From Dehalococcoidia bacterium (GTDB lineage: Bacteria; Chloroflexota; Dehalococcoidia; GIF9; AB-539-J10), in the NCBI GenBank assembly GCA_030602865.1, contig JAUVYX010000042.1, positions 1-7,210 of the forward strand: 7,210 nucleotides of DNA. Direction: 5' to 3'. The notes under the pieces are model-generated. The model was given only the letters and a program-made list of their open reading frames with translations, did no database searches and was not told the origin of the DNA. Shown one piece after another: positions 1-5,990 of this stretch. A program made the translations under genes and the position numbers. The first letter of the stretch is position 1, and each line of letters begins with the position of its first letter.

Positions 1-113
1 TCAAAAACATTACTCTCGCCGTAACGTTCTTTAAGGATATTACCTTCCTCGAACATTCTCCTGATCCAGGAGCTTTGCTCCATACTGCGCCTGACAGTAT
101 CAGAAAGTACCAT
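1..113 (-). CDS. PLP-dependent aminotransferase class I/II, N-terminal 37 codons (partial, runs off the left edge)
   Basis: Reading the minus strand from ATG at 113-111 gives an open frame to the window edge: MVLSDTVRRSMEQSSWIRRM followed by FEEGNILKERYGESNVF. The core 'SSWIRRMFEEG..LK..YG..NVF' matches my memory of the N-terminus of fold-type I aminotransferases, where it is usually followed by 'DFSLGNP'. Family assignment therefore rests on about 30 residues and on context; no PLP lysine or other active-site residue is inside the window. The start overlaps the iorB stop by 14 bp, so it is the third gene of the ior operon. A second ATG at 83-81 is possible, but the family normally has about ten residues before 'SSWIR', which favours 113. 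The Shine-Dalgarno is weak (GGAA). Inferred role: transaminate aromatic or similar amino acids to the 2-oxoacids used by IorAB. Confidence 0.72.
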   Translation of the reverse strand, partial: MVLSDTVRRSMEQSSWIRRMFEEGNILKERYGESNVF

Positions 114-696
114 TGCTGATTTCCGTTCTGCCTTCATTGAAGGCGCTAATATTTATTGGCACTACCTTCGCAGGTAACCGTTGATGAATAACATCTATCC
201 ATACCTGAATTTCAAACGGCAGGAAGACTGAAGCGCATCCCAGCAGAAAGATATTGAGTGCTCTTATGTCGCCCAACCTAATTGCGTGTTCAGTACCATT
301 GACAAGAATAACGCGATCTGTTTTTCTTTTCAAAACACCAATTATTTCTTCATCACCGGGGTAACTGGCCTTCCCTAGATTTACTGTTGTCGGAGGTATC
401 TTGTAGTTGTTAACGATTACGGTTGATTTTTCGTTTAAAAATTGTGCCCACCTCATTGCTTCCAGCTTTTCAAAACCAAGCATTATGTCAGCTTGTCCCT
501 TTTTGATTAAAGGTGAGTAGACTTTAGCTCCTGCACGGATATGGCTTACCACGCTTCCGCCACGCTGTGCCATACCGAGCGTGTCTGTTTTTTTGGTGTC
601 ATACCCGGCGGCGAGTGCCACCTCGGCGACGATGTCGCTGGCAAGGATAATACCCTGGCCACCAACCCCTGAAATTATCAGGTTAATATTCTTCAT
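100..696 (-). CDS. iorB: Indolepyruvate:ferredoxin oxidoreductase, beta subunit (gamma-type domain)
   Basis: Encodes 198 residues, the normal size for IorB, which is the pyruvate-ferredoxin-oxidoreductase gamma-type domain. It partners IorA in the cytoplasmic enzyme that converts arylpyruvates plus CoA to aryl-acetyl-CoA, CO2 and reduced ferredoxin. Visible signatures are the N-terminal glycine-rich strand-turn 'SGVGGQG' (residues 9-15), 'LGMAQRGGSVVSHIR' (40-54), which is diagnostic of the family, and 'GQADIMLGFEKLEA' (about 67-80). The ATG at 696-694 overlaps the iorA TGA at 695-693 in an ATGA arrangement, indicating translational coupling; the 14-bp overlap with the downstream aminotransferase continues the pattern. 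No frameshift or missing motif is seen. A related 2-oxoacid oxidoreductase gamma subunit (KorC/VorC type) is the only serious alternative, and the IorA partner makes it unlikely. Confidence 0.93.
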   Translation of the reverse strand: MKNINLIISGVGGQGIILASDIVAEVALAAGYDTKKTDTLGMAQRGGSVVSHIRAGAKVYSPLIKKGQADIMLGFEKLEAMRWAQFLNEKSTVIVNNYKIPPTTVNLGKASYPGDEEIIGVLKRKTDRVILVNGTEHAIRLGDIRALNIFLLGCASVFLPFEIQVWIDVIHQRLPAKVVPINISAFNEGRTEISNGTF

Positions 697-2513
697 TTAG
701 CCATTTCCTCAGCGTTGGTAACCTTTGGAGCTATCGCGTGTTGCGGGCAAATCTGTCGGCAAATACCGCAGACATCACCGACACATAAGTTATCATTGAT
801 AAATATTTCACCGTCCTGGTATTGAATGGCAGGGCAGCCAATCATAGTGCATAAATCGCATTTAGTGCATTTATCCAAGTCAATAAACATCGGCGCAGTT
901 TTCTTTTTAATCTGTGCCTGGCAGTTACCGCGCACTATGATAACTGACAGTTCTGGAATGCCCAGTGATTTCTTAACCGAGTTTCTTATCTCTTTTACAT
1001 TAAAGGCATCGACTACCTGAACATCGTTGATCCCGATGCCACGAACAAGTTTTTCCAGGTCAACCCTATTAGTAGCTTTACCCTGAGCTGTTCTACCTGT
1101 TCCCGGATTGTCTTGATGGCCGGTCATGGCAGTAGTCATATTATCCAGGATAATTACCGTTATTTTCCCATTATTATAAAAGGCATCAACTAAGGGGGTT
1201 ATACCGGAATGCAAAAATGTAGAATCGCCTATGACGGCGACAATATCACCAGTGACTCCTGCTTTCTCTAATCCCAATGCCTGCCCGATGCCAGCGCCCA
1301 TGCAAGCGCAGGTATCCATGGCACTGAGTGGAGGCAGGGCAGCCAGTGTATAGCAACCGATATCTCCGGTAATAATCATTGAAGATTCACGCTCAGGTTT
1401 ATTACGTGTTGATAAGCTGATACGATGACCCAGGCTACTGAGTACAAAGAAAACGCCAGAGTGCGGACATCCGGCGCAAAACAGAGGAGGACGCCCAAGT
1501 AAAGCAGGTTTTCCGTCAGTACTTTCCTTAGAACTAATCTCAGGAAGTAAATTGGCTTTGTGGCTGCATTCTTCAACGATATCAGGATTCAACTCACCGA
1601 CCAGAGGGATAATATCCTTCCCGGTTACCTCTATGCCCATTACTTTGATGTTCTCTTCAAGAAAAGGGTCAAGTTCTTCAATGACCAGAAGCTTTTTTAC
1701 TCGCGTAGCAAATTTTGTAATCATACCCTTCGGCAGGGGATATGGCATACCCAACTTGAGGAAAGACGCCTCGGGGAAAGTCTGCTTAGCATATTGATAG
1801 GCAACTCCGCTGCTTATAACTCCAAGCTCAGAACTTCCAGCTTCTACTATATTTACAGAGAGCGTCTCCGTAAATGCAGTTATTTCCAGCAATCTTTTCT
1901 CTACCTGGACATGACGTAGCCGAGCGTTTGCCGGTAACATAACGTATTTTCTATAATCGCGGGGGAATCCTATCTTTGCACTATTCTGACGTTGTTTAAT
2001 TGCATTTACAGGCGATTTGGAATGAGAAATACGGGTAGTGCTGCGAACCAGTACCGGCGTATCAAATTGCTCGCTTATATCAAACGCCAAAATCATAAAA
2101 TCATAGGCTTCCTGGCTATCGCTTGGTTCCAGTACCGGAATCTTGGCTAATTTGGCATAATAGCGGGTGTCCTGTTCATTCTGAGAGCTGTGCATTCCGG
2201 GATCATCAGCAACAATGATTACCAGTCCGGCGTTTATCCCGGTTGTGGAAGCAGCCATGAAAGGGTCACCAGCTACGTTTAGTCCTACATGCTTCATGGA
2301 CACCACTGAACGGGCGCCACCATAGGCTGCTCCTAAAGCTACTTCTACTGCCACCTTTTCGTTGGGGGACCATTCAGTATAGACATCTTCATGTCGTGCA
2401 ATATTTGCCAGTATTTCAGTACTCGGAGTTCCCGGATAGGCAGTGGCAACCTGAACACCTGCATGATAAGCCCCAAGGGCTAAAGCTTCATTGCCAGAGA
2501 GTAATTTCATCAC
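693..2513 (-). CDS. iorA: Indolepyruvate:ferredoxin oxidoreductase, alpha subunit
   Basis: 606 residues, the usual IorA length. It catalyses thiamine-diphosphate-dependent oxidative decarboxylation of arylpyruvates and passes electrons to ferredoxin. Order of parts: a pyrimidine-binding PFOR domain I (about 1-190, with 'SGNEALALGA', 'AYPGTPSTEI' and 'EWSPNEKVAVEVALGAA'); a transketolase C-like domain (about 225-315); a linker; the TPP-binding domain beginning at 'FCAGCPHSG' (345-353), with 'GDIGCYTLAALPP' (383-395), the ThDP/Mg motif G429-D430-S431 to N458, and 'GHQDNPGTG' (465-473); then a C-terminal bis-4Fe-4S ferredoxin-like domain. The first Cys set is C549, C552, C555, C560. The second is C577, C582, C585, C589, with a wider first gap (x4) than the textbook x2. 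The frame offers GTG at 2513 immediately followed by ATG at 2510; either could start translation. No good Shine-Dalgarno precedes it, but a promoter lies just upstream, which suggests a nearly leaderless message. Confidence 0.95.
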   Translation of the reverse strand: MMKLLSGNEALALGAYHAGVQVATAYPGTPSTEILANIARHEDVYTEWSPNEKVAVEVALGAAYGGARSVVSMKHVGLNVAGDPFMAASTTGINAGLVIIVADDPGMHSSQNEQDTRYYAKLAKIPVLEPSDSQEAYDFMILAFDISEQFDTPVLVRSTTRISHSKSPVNAIKQRQNSAKIGFPRDYRKYVMLPANARLRHVQVEKRLLEITAFTETLSVNIVEAGSSELGVISSGVAYQYAKQTFPEASFLKLGMPYPLPKGMITKFATRVKKLLVIEELDPFLEENIKVMGIEVTGKDIIPLVGELNPDIVEECSHKANLLPEISSKESTDGKPALLGRPPLFCAGCPHSGVFFVLSSLGHRISLSTRNKPERESSMIITGDIGCYTLAALPPLSAMDTCACMGAGIGQALGLEKAGVTGDIVAVIGDSTFLHSGITPLVDAFYNNGKITVIILDNMTTAMTGHQDNPGTGRTAQGKATNRVDLEKLVRGIGINDVQVVDAFNVKEIRNSVKKSLGIPELSVIIVRGNCQAQIKKKTAPMFIDLDKCTKCDLCTMIGCPAIQYQDGEIFINDNLCVGDVCGICRQICPQHAIAPKVTNAEEMAK

Positions 2514-2524
2514 GATTGAGAGTC

Positions 2525-2555
2525 ATTATAGCATATGAATATTGCTTTTTGGCAA
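2525..2555 (-). promoter_or_regulatory. Candidate sigma-70-type promoter of the iorAB operon (near-leaderless)
   Basis: On the minus strand TTGCCA (-35, 2555-2550; 5 of 6 consensus) and a perfect TATAAT (-10, 2530-2525) are separated by 19 bp, slightly longer than ideal. A start about 7 nt past the -10 would fall near 2517-2519, only a few nucleotides before the GTG/ATG of iorA, leaving no room for a Shine-Dalgarno and none is visible. Motifs are seen; the transcription start is inferred. Confidence 0.5.
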
Positions 2556-2602
2556 AGTGTTTGATATTAGGTACTATGTAACGGAACCACGCCTCCTGAT
2601 TC

Positions 2603-2631
2603 TTGACCTCTTTTAACAAGAGGCCTATAAT
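2603..2631 (+). promoter_or_regulatory. Strong sigma-70-type promoter for the MFS carrier
   Basis: TTGACC at 2603-2608 (5 of 6 matches to TTGACA) and TATAAT at 2626-2631 (6 of 6) are spaced by exactly 17 bp, the optimum. The predicted start is near 2638, about 190 nt before the carrier's start codon. It is the best promoter match I find in the window and points at the MFS gene. Confidence 0.68.
2607..2623. promoter_or_regulatory. Candidate operator: inverted repeat within the promoter spacer
   Basis: CCTCTT (2607-2612), five bases (TTAAC), then AAGAGG (2618-2623) form a perfect 6-bp inverted repeat. It occupies almost exactly the interval between the -35 and -10 elements of the carrier promoter, where a dimeric regulator would block or distort the polymerase site. 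The repeat is directly visible; its function is inferred, and no regulator gene is in the window. Confidence 0.45.
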
Positions 2632-2814
2632 TTATATTGTTATTACCACTGTAACAACCTGCTCCCTGTAACATACCGCAAGCGAAAGCTCGTCTGAGCA
2701 GTAACTGTTAAGGACGATGAATCTTGAAATCGCCGCGAATTATACTTTCTTTACTGGTAAAAGATATACCTCTGTACTGCACACCTACCATCTATAAGCA
2801 GGCCAATCCTGAAA

Positions 2815-2820
2815 AAGGAG
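2815..2820 (+). promoter_or_regulatory. Ribosome binding site that fixes the TTG start of the MFS gene
   Basis: AAGGAG followed by a 6-nt gap (TATTTA) leads directly to TTG at 2827. The next in-frame methionine is near residue 95, inside the membrane domain, so the TTG is the sensible start. Confidence 0.85.
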
Positions 2821-2826
2821 TATTTA

Positions 2827-4089
2827 TTGAATAACAACAGGTTTTCCAATGTATTCTATGGGTACTATATCATTGCCTCATTTGTACTCATCCTTACATT
2901 CGTTCATGGACTCCATGCCAGCTATGGAATCTTCTTCAACTCCCTGTTGGAAGAATTTCAATGCTCAAGGACAGCGATTTCTGGTGCCCATTCAATAGGC
3001 TTCCTGATTGGTGGTTTTGCCGCCATCATACTTGGTCGACTCAGTGACAGGATTGGCCCTCGTATTATTCTTACCATTGCTGGAATAGTATCGGGGCTGG
3101 GATACTTTCTGATGTCACAGATGAGTTCTCTGTGGCAGCTCTACCTGTTTTATGGACTTATAGTCAACATCTGGCCGATGGCTTCAGATGTCATAGCACT
3201 CTCCTCCGTGGCGCGCTGGTTTGTAAAACGTAGAGGGTTTGCCAGTGGGCTGGTAAAAGCAGGTACAGGTCTCGGGATAATGATCATGCCTCTACTGGGT
3301 AGTTTCCTTATTTCTACACAGGGATGGCGAACGACTTACATCATCATCAGCATATTACTTGTCGCCTGTGTCGTTCCAGTAAGCCAGCTCTTGCGAAGGG
3401 ACCCCTCCCTCAAAGGACTCACCCCCTATGGAGTAAAGCAAGGGCTATCATCTGATCTAATAACGGGAGGATTCTCTTTCAAGGAAGCATTACATACAAA
3501 GCAATTTTGGATGATTTGCGTCACAATGCTCTCCATCTGGTTCTGTGCAAATAGCCTGATAGTACATCTTATTCCACATGCAATTGATTCTGGAATATCC
3601 CCATCCAGCGCTGCAATGCTTATTTCCATACTCGGTGCAGTAAGCATCGCCGGAAGGATAGGCGTTGCCACTCTCAGTGACAGGATTGGCCTGCGAAAAT
3701 CACTGCTTGGATGTTTCGTGTTGGCGTTGCTGATGCTTTCGTGGCTTTATTTCTCAAGTGAATACTGGCAGCTTCTCCTCTTTGTTCTTATCTATGGCTT
3801 CGGTCACGGCGGTTTCTTTGCCCTTATATCTCCACTCCTGGCAAAGATATTCGGCACAAAAGCTCTTGGCTCCCTGTTCGGCATTGTTACCTTCTTCTCA
3901 TGTATCGGTGGTGCTATAGGCCCACTTGTTCTTGGGATAGTATTCGACAACGCGGGAAGCTACAAGTTGGGATTTATTATACTCATCGCTATTGTAGGTA
4001 TCGGCTTCTCTCTTGTCTTGCTACTAAAACCAGTTAAGAAGAAACCCGCGGAGCAAATAAATAGCATAAAACATAGCCCCGTGACTTAA
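2827..4089 (+). CDS. MFS transporter, OFA/monocarboxylate-porter-like, 12 membrane segments
   Basis: 420 residues, full length for the family, starting at TTG behind AAGGAG. The protein starts with a short cytoplasmic tail and 'YGYYIIASFVLILTF', typical of the oxalate/formate antiporter and monocarboxylate porter group. MFS motif A appears after the second segment as 'GRLSDRIGPR' (70-79), and its C-half counterpart as 'GRIGVATLSDRIGLRK' (276-291). 'ARWFVKRRGFASGLVKAGTGLG' around 129-150 is the usual loop and segment 4-5 signature. A cytoplasmic linker (about 190-220) splits two six-helix halves, and the tail is Lys-rich. Substrate cannot be read from sequence; small carboxylates are the family's usual cargo. 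It is transcribed away from iorAB through a shared regulatory region, which makes export of arylacetates or uptake of an aromatic precursor an attractive but unproven guess. It converges with cysS, and I see no clear terminator in the 37-bp gap. Confidence 0.88.
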   Translation: MNNNRFSNVFYGYYIIASFVLILTFVHGLHASYGIFFNSLLEEFQCSRTAISGAHSIGFLIGGFAAIILGRLSDRIGPRIILTIAGIVSGLGYFLMSQMSSLWQLYLFYGLIVNIWPMASDVIALSSVARWFVKRRGFASGLVKAGTGLGIMIMPLLGSFLISTQGWRTTYIIISILLVACVVPVSQLLRRDPSLKGLTPYGVKQGLSSDLITGGFSFKEALHTKQFWMICVTMLSIWFCANSLIVHLIPHAIDSGISPSSAAMLISILGAVSIAGRIGVATLSDRIGLRKSLLGCFVLALLMLSWLYFSSEYWQLLLFVLIYGFGHGGFFALISPLLAKIFGTKALGSLFGIVTFFSCIGGAIGPLVLGIVFDNAGSYKLGFIILIAIVGIGFSLVLLLKPVKKKPAEQINSIKHSPVT

Positions 4090-4126
4090 TCGTAACAGAA
4101 ATAAAGGTTGAATCAGCTTTTACTGG

Positions 4127-5488
4127 CTATTTATACTTCCAGCCAGTGCCCTCAGGGTTATCCTCAATGATTACGCCGGCCTCGGCCAGACTATTCCTGA
4201 TTTTATCGGCCATTTGCCATTGCTTTTCGTGGCGAAGGTCATTGCGAACCGAGACCAGCAGGTCAATAAAAGGCTCAGCACCAGAGACTTTCTTAGCCTC
4301 GCGTTTCAAGGTGAGCCCCAGCAACCCAGCCAGACTAGACAGGGTGCCCTGTGCATCTTCCACCCGCATTCCCTCCTCGATGGCGCGGTTTATCTCCCTT
4401 GCCAGGTCAAACAACACCGCCAGAGCCTGTGCCGTATTGAAATCGTCATCCATGACTTCTGTAAAGCGCTGCTCAAAGGACGCAGTATTAACGCTCGCCA
4501 TACTGGTGTCATCCGTCCCTTTTCGCACCAGCGCCATACGCAGGCGTTCCGCCGCCTTTTCACTATTGACCAGAGACTCATCGCTGAACAATAACGGACT
4601 CCGGTAATGGGAGCCCAGGATAAACAAACGTATCGCATCAGAACTGAAACGGTCCAGCATATCCTTCACCGTCACCAGGTTGCCGATAGACTTGCTCATC
4701 TTCTGCTTATCTAACTGCAACAAGCCATTATGCAGCCAGTAGTGGGCGAATGGAGCAATACCTGTATAGCTCTCCGACTGGGTTATCTCGTTCTCATGGT
4801 GTGGAAATATCAAGTCCTGCCCACCTCCATGAATATCTATGCTGTCTCCCAGGTACCTCAATGACATTGCGCTGCATTCAATATGCCAGCCGGGCCTTCC
4901 CTGTCCCCAGGGACTCTGCCATGACGGCTCACCCGGTTTAGATGCCTTCCACAGGACGAAATCCAGCGGATGCTCCTTCTCTACGCCAAAGGCGCAATCG
5001 CGAGAGACCATCTCGGACAGCTTGCGACGGCTCAACTTACCGTAGTCGGGAAATTTCTCAACGCGGAAGTAGACGCTTCTCTCAGACTCGTAAGCAAAGC
5101 CCTTGTCTATCAGTCCCTGCACCATCTCGATGATTTTCGGCACTTCCTCTGTAGCTTTGGGATAGATATCTGCATGTCCAATGTTTAAAGCATCCATATC
5201 GTCGAAATAGCTATCAATATATTTTTGGCTCAACTCCGACATGGATATGCCCAGTTGGTTGGCGCGGTCGATTATCTTGTCATCTATATCGGTGAAATTT
5301 TGTACGTGCTTGACCTTATAACCACGATATCTCAGGTAACGCTTAATGACATCAAAGACCACATAGCTCATAGCATGCCCGATATGACAGTCGGCATATA
5401 CGGTAACTCCACAGACATACATCGTTACCACGTCGCCCTGAGGCTTAAATTCTTCTTTTTGCCCTGATAAGGTATTGTATATTTTCAC
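4127..5488 (-). CDS. cysS: Cysteinyl-tRNA synthetase
   Basis: 453 residues, close to the 461 of the E. coli enzyme. This class I cytoplasmic synthetase charges tRNA-Cys with cysteine using ATP. The HIGH motif is at 35-38 and the KMSKS loop at 263-267. Zinc ligands that read cysteine directly are all present: C26, C205, H230 and E234, with the same C-to-H-to-E spacing as in E. coli CysRS (209, 234, 238). 'NFTDIDDKI' (64-72) and 'HGGGQDLIFPHHENE' (220-234) are family hallmarks; the C-terminal DALR-like helical region and the short anticodon-binding tail ending in 'GWKYK' complete it. The GTG start at 5488 is set by AGGAGG seven bases upstream. Next to it in the same orientation lies only a broken transporter gene, so it is probably transcribed on its own. 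Confidence 0.98.
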   Translation of the reverse strand: MKIYNTLSGQKEEFKPQGDVVTMYVCGVTVYADCHIGHAMSYVVFDVIKRYLRYRGYKVKHVQNFTDIDDKIIDRANQLGISMSELSQKYIDSYFDDMDALNIGHADIYPKATEEVPKIIEMVQGLIDKGFAYESERSVYFRVEKFPDYGKLSRRKLSEMVSRDCAFGVEKEHPLDFVLWKASKPGEPSWQSPWGQGRPGWHIECSAMSLRYLGDSIDIHGGGQDLIFPHHENEITQSESYTGIAPFAHYWLHNGLLQLDKQKMSKSIGNLVTVKDMLDRFSSDAIRLFILGSHYRSPLLFSDESLVNSEKAAERLRMALVRKGTDDTSMASVNTASFEQRFTEVMDDDFNTAQALAVLFDLAREINRAIEEGMRVEDAQGTLSSLAGLLGLTLKREAKKVSGAEPFIDLLVSVRNDLRHEKQWQMADKIRNSLAEAGVIIEDNPEGTGWKYK

Positions 5489-5495
5489 GGTAATT

Positions 5496-5501
5496 CCTCC
5501 T
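5496..5501 (-). promoter_or_regulatory. Ribosome binding site that fixes the GTG start of cysS
   Basis: A full AGGAGG on the minus strand, seven nucleotides before GTG 5488-5486. No in-frame ATG precedes the conserved 'KIYNTLSG' start of the protein, so GTG is the initiation codon. Confidence 0.88.
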
Positions 5502-5545
5502 GGATATGCTGCTATCGAACATAGCCTGCTCCACTGAGCCTTGTA

Positions 5546-5551
5546 ATTTTA
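5546..5551 (-). promoter_or_regulatory. Possible -10 element upstream of cysS
   Basis: TAAAAT on the minus strand (5 of 6 to TATAAT) lies about 57 nt before the cysS start codon, compatible with a leader of roughly 50 nt. The best -35 at suitable distance, TTATCC with a 19-bp spacer, is poor, so this is only a weak call. Confidence 0.25.
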
Positions 5552-5595
5552 ACAGATTCCCATGGTGTATGGATAAAGATAGAATATTCCTGTTA

Positions 5596-5939
5596 TCACT
5601 CCTCTTTTGTCATTCCTGCGAAAGGAGGAGCGGAAGCAAATATTGCTCCAATATTACCGACAGTGCCATTAAGCCCTACCATTGTGGCAAATTCCCTTTT
5701 TCTGAACCAATATCTGAGAATTTTTGCCATAGGCACAAAAGAGAACTCAGCATTCCTAATGACGCTCTTCCTAAAGACCATTCTCTGGCAAACTCCGGAC
5801 TCATAACTGCAGGAGAAAGTCGATGGAAGTAAACGAAAAAATAAACCTCTGTTACTAACAGGTAAACAGCCCAACGATATCTTAGTAATCCCTTGTCATT
5901 TACTTGCCTGTTAAACCATGCGAGAATGAATTCTCGCAT
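5596..5939 (-). pseudogene. Remnant of an MFS transporter gene: internal deletion with frameshift, 3' part lost
   Basis: Two frames carry successive pieces of one MFS protein. The frame opening at ATG 5939 encodes 'RYRWAVYLLVTEVYFFVYFHR' and continues 'LSPAVMSPEFAREWSLGRASLGMLSSL', a typical first membrane segment and start of the second, down to about 5736. At that point the other frame takes over with 'FVPMAKILRYWFRKREFATM' and 'VGLNGTVGNIGAIFASAP', a stretch that in intact homologues lies after segment 4, roughly 75 residues later. So about 70-80 codons are missing and the frame is shifted at about 5735-5740. Homology ends near 5628 at the REP-like palindrome, and the expected further 250 or so residues are absent. 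The first ten codons (5939-5910) fall inside the perfect hairpin and are probably not original coding sequence. It is not a paralogous copy of the 2827-4089 carrier; the N-terminal signatures differ. Confidence 0.8.
5599..5630. repeat. REP-like imperfect palindrome
   Basis: CTCCTC (5599-5604) and GAGGAG (5625-5630) form 6-bp outer arms. Between them lies GTCATTCCTGCGAAAG (5609-5624), which is one half of the widespread intergenic palindrome of the type TTCCTGCTTTCGCAGGAATGAC found in many bacterial genomes. The other half here is altered (CTCCTCC instead of TTCCTGC on the minus strand), so the element looks degenerate or truncated. It lies exactly where homology of the broken MFS gene ends. 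Recognition of the repeat class is from memory; only one copy is in the window. Confidence 0.45.
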
Positions 5940-5946
5940 GGTTTAA
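5911..5946. terminator. Perfect 16-bp hairpin downstream of the M20 gene, probable terminator
   Basis: TTAAACCATGCGAGAA (5911-5926), loop TGAA, then the exact reverse complement at 5931-5946. It lies 44 nt beyond the stop of the M20 gene. The stem core is GC-rich and its base is AAACC/GGTTT, but there is no proper T-run on either side, so intrinsic termination is plausible rather than certain; the symmetry would serve both strands. A mobile palindromic element is the alternative. Confidence 0.5.
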
Positions 5947-5990
5947 ACTTCTGCAGGGAGAATTAGACTTTACCTGGTGGCAGCAGTCCT

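Larger units (their letters stand above)
2514..2826. other. Divergent intergenic region between iorA and the MFS carrier
   Basis: This 313-bp stretch lies between two divergently transcribed genes. It holds a candidate iorA promoter at the left end, a near-consensus carrier promoter with an inverted repeat in its spacer (2603-2631), and a leader of about 190 nt before the carrier. In the leader I see an inverted repeat TTGTTA/TAACAA at 2637-2642/2652-2657, an 8-bp direct repeat CTGTAACA at 2649-2656 and 2666-2673, and 6-bp arms CTGCTC/GAGCAG at 2659-2664/2696-2701 enclosing AGC-GAAA-GCT (2681-2690). I see no convincing protein-coding gene and no riboswitch consensus that I can name. Confidence 0.6.

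Noticed and set aside
1376..1576. A 66-codon minus-strand frame within iorA
   Set aside because: It lies in an alternative frame inside an intact iorA and resembles no known protein.
2637..2710. Known riboswitch (GEMM, TPP or cobalamin type) in the carrier leader
   Set aside because: The conserved core strings of these classes are absent; only short generic stems are present.
2717..2797. A 26-codon open frame (ATG to TAA) in the leader of the MFS gene, preceded by AAGGA
   Set aside because: The Shine-Dalgarno is only two bases from the ATG, composition is unremarkable and I recognise no leader-peptide signature such as runs of one amino acid.
4090..4126. Possible shared terminator between the convergent MFS gene and cysS
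   Set aside because: I found no stem of useful length and no T-run in the 37-bp gap.
4146..4607. A 153-codon and other long plus-strand open frames opposite cysS
   Set aside because: cysS is an unmistakable complete gene on the minus strand; the opposite frames are a by-product of its codon use.
5506..5832. A 108-codon plus-strand open frame over the transporter relic
   Set aside because: It is antisense to recognisable MFS sequence, has low-complexity unrelated content and no ribosome binding site; it is a shadow.
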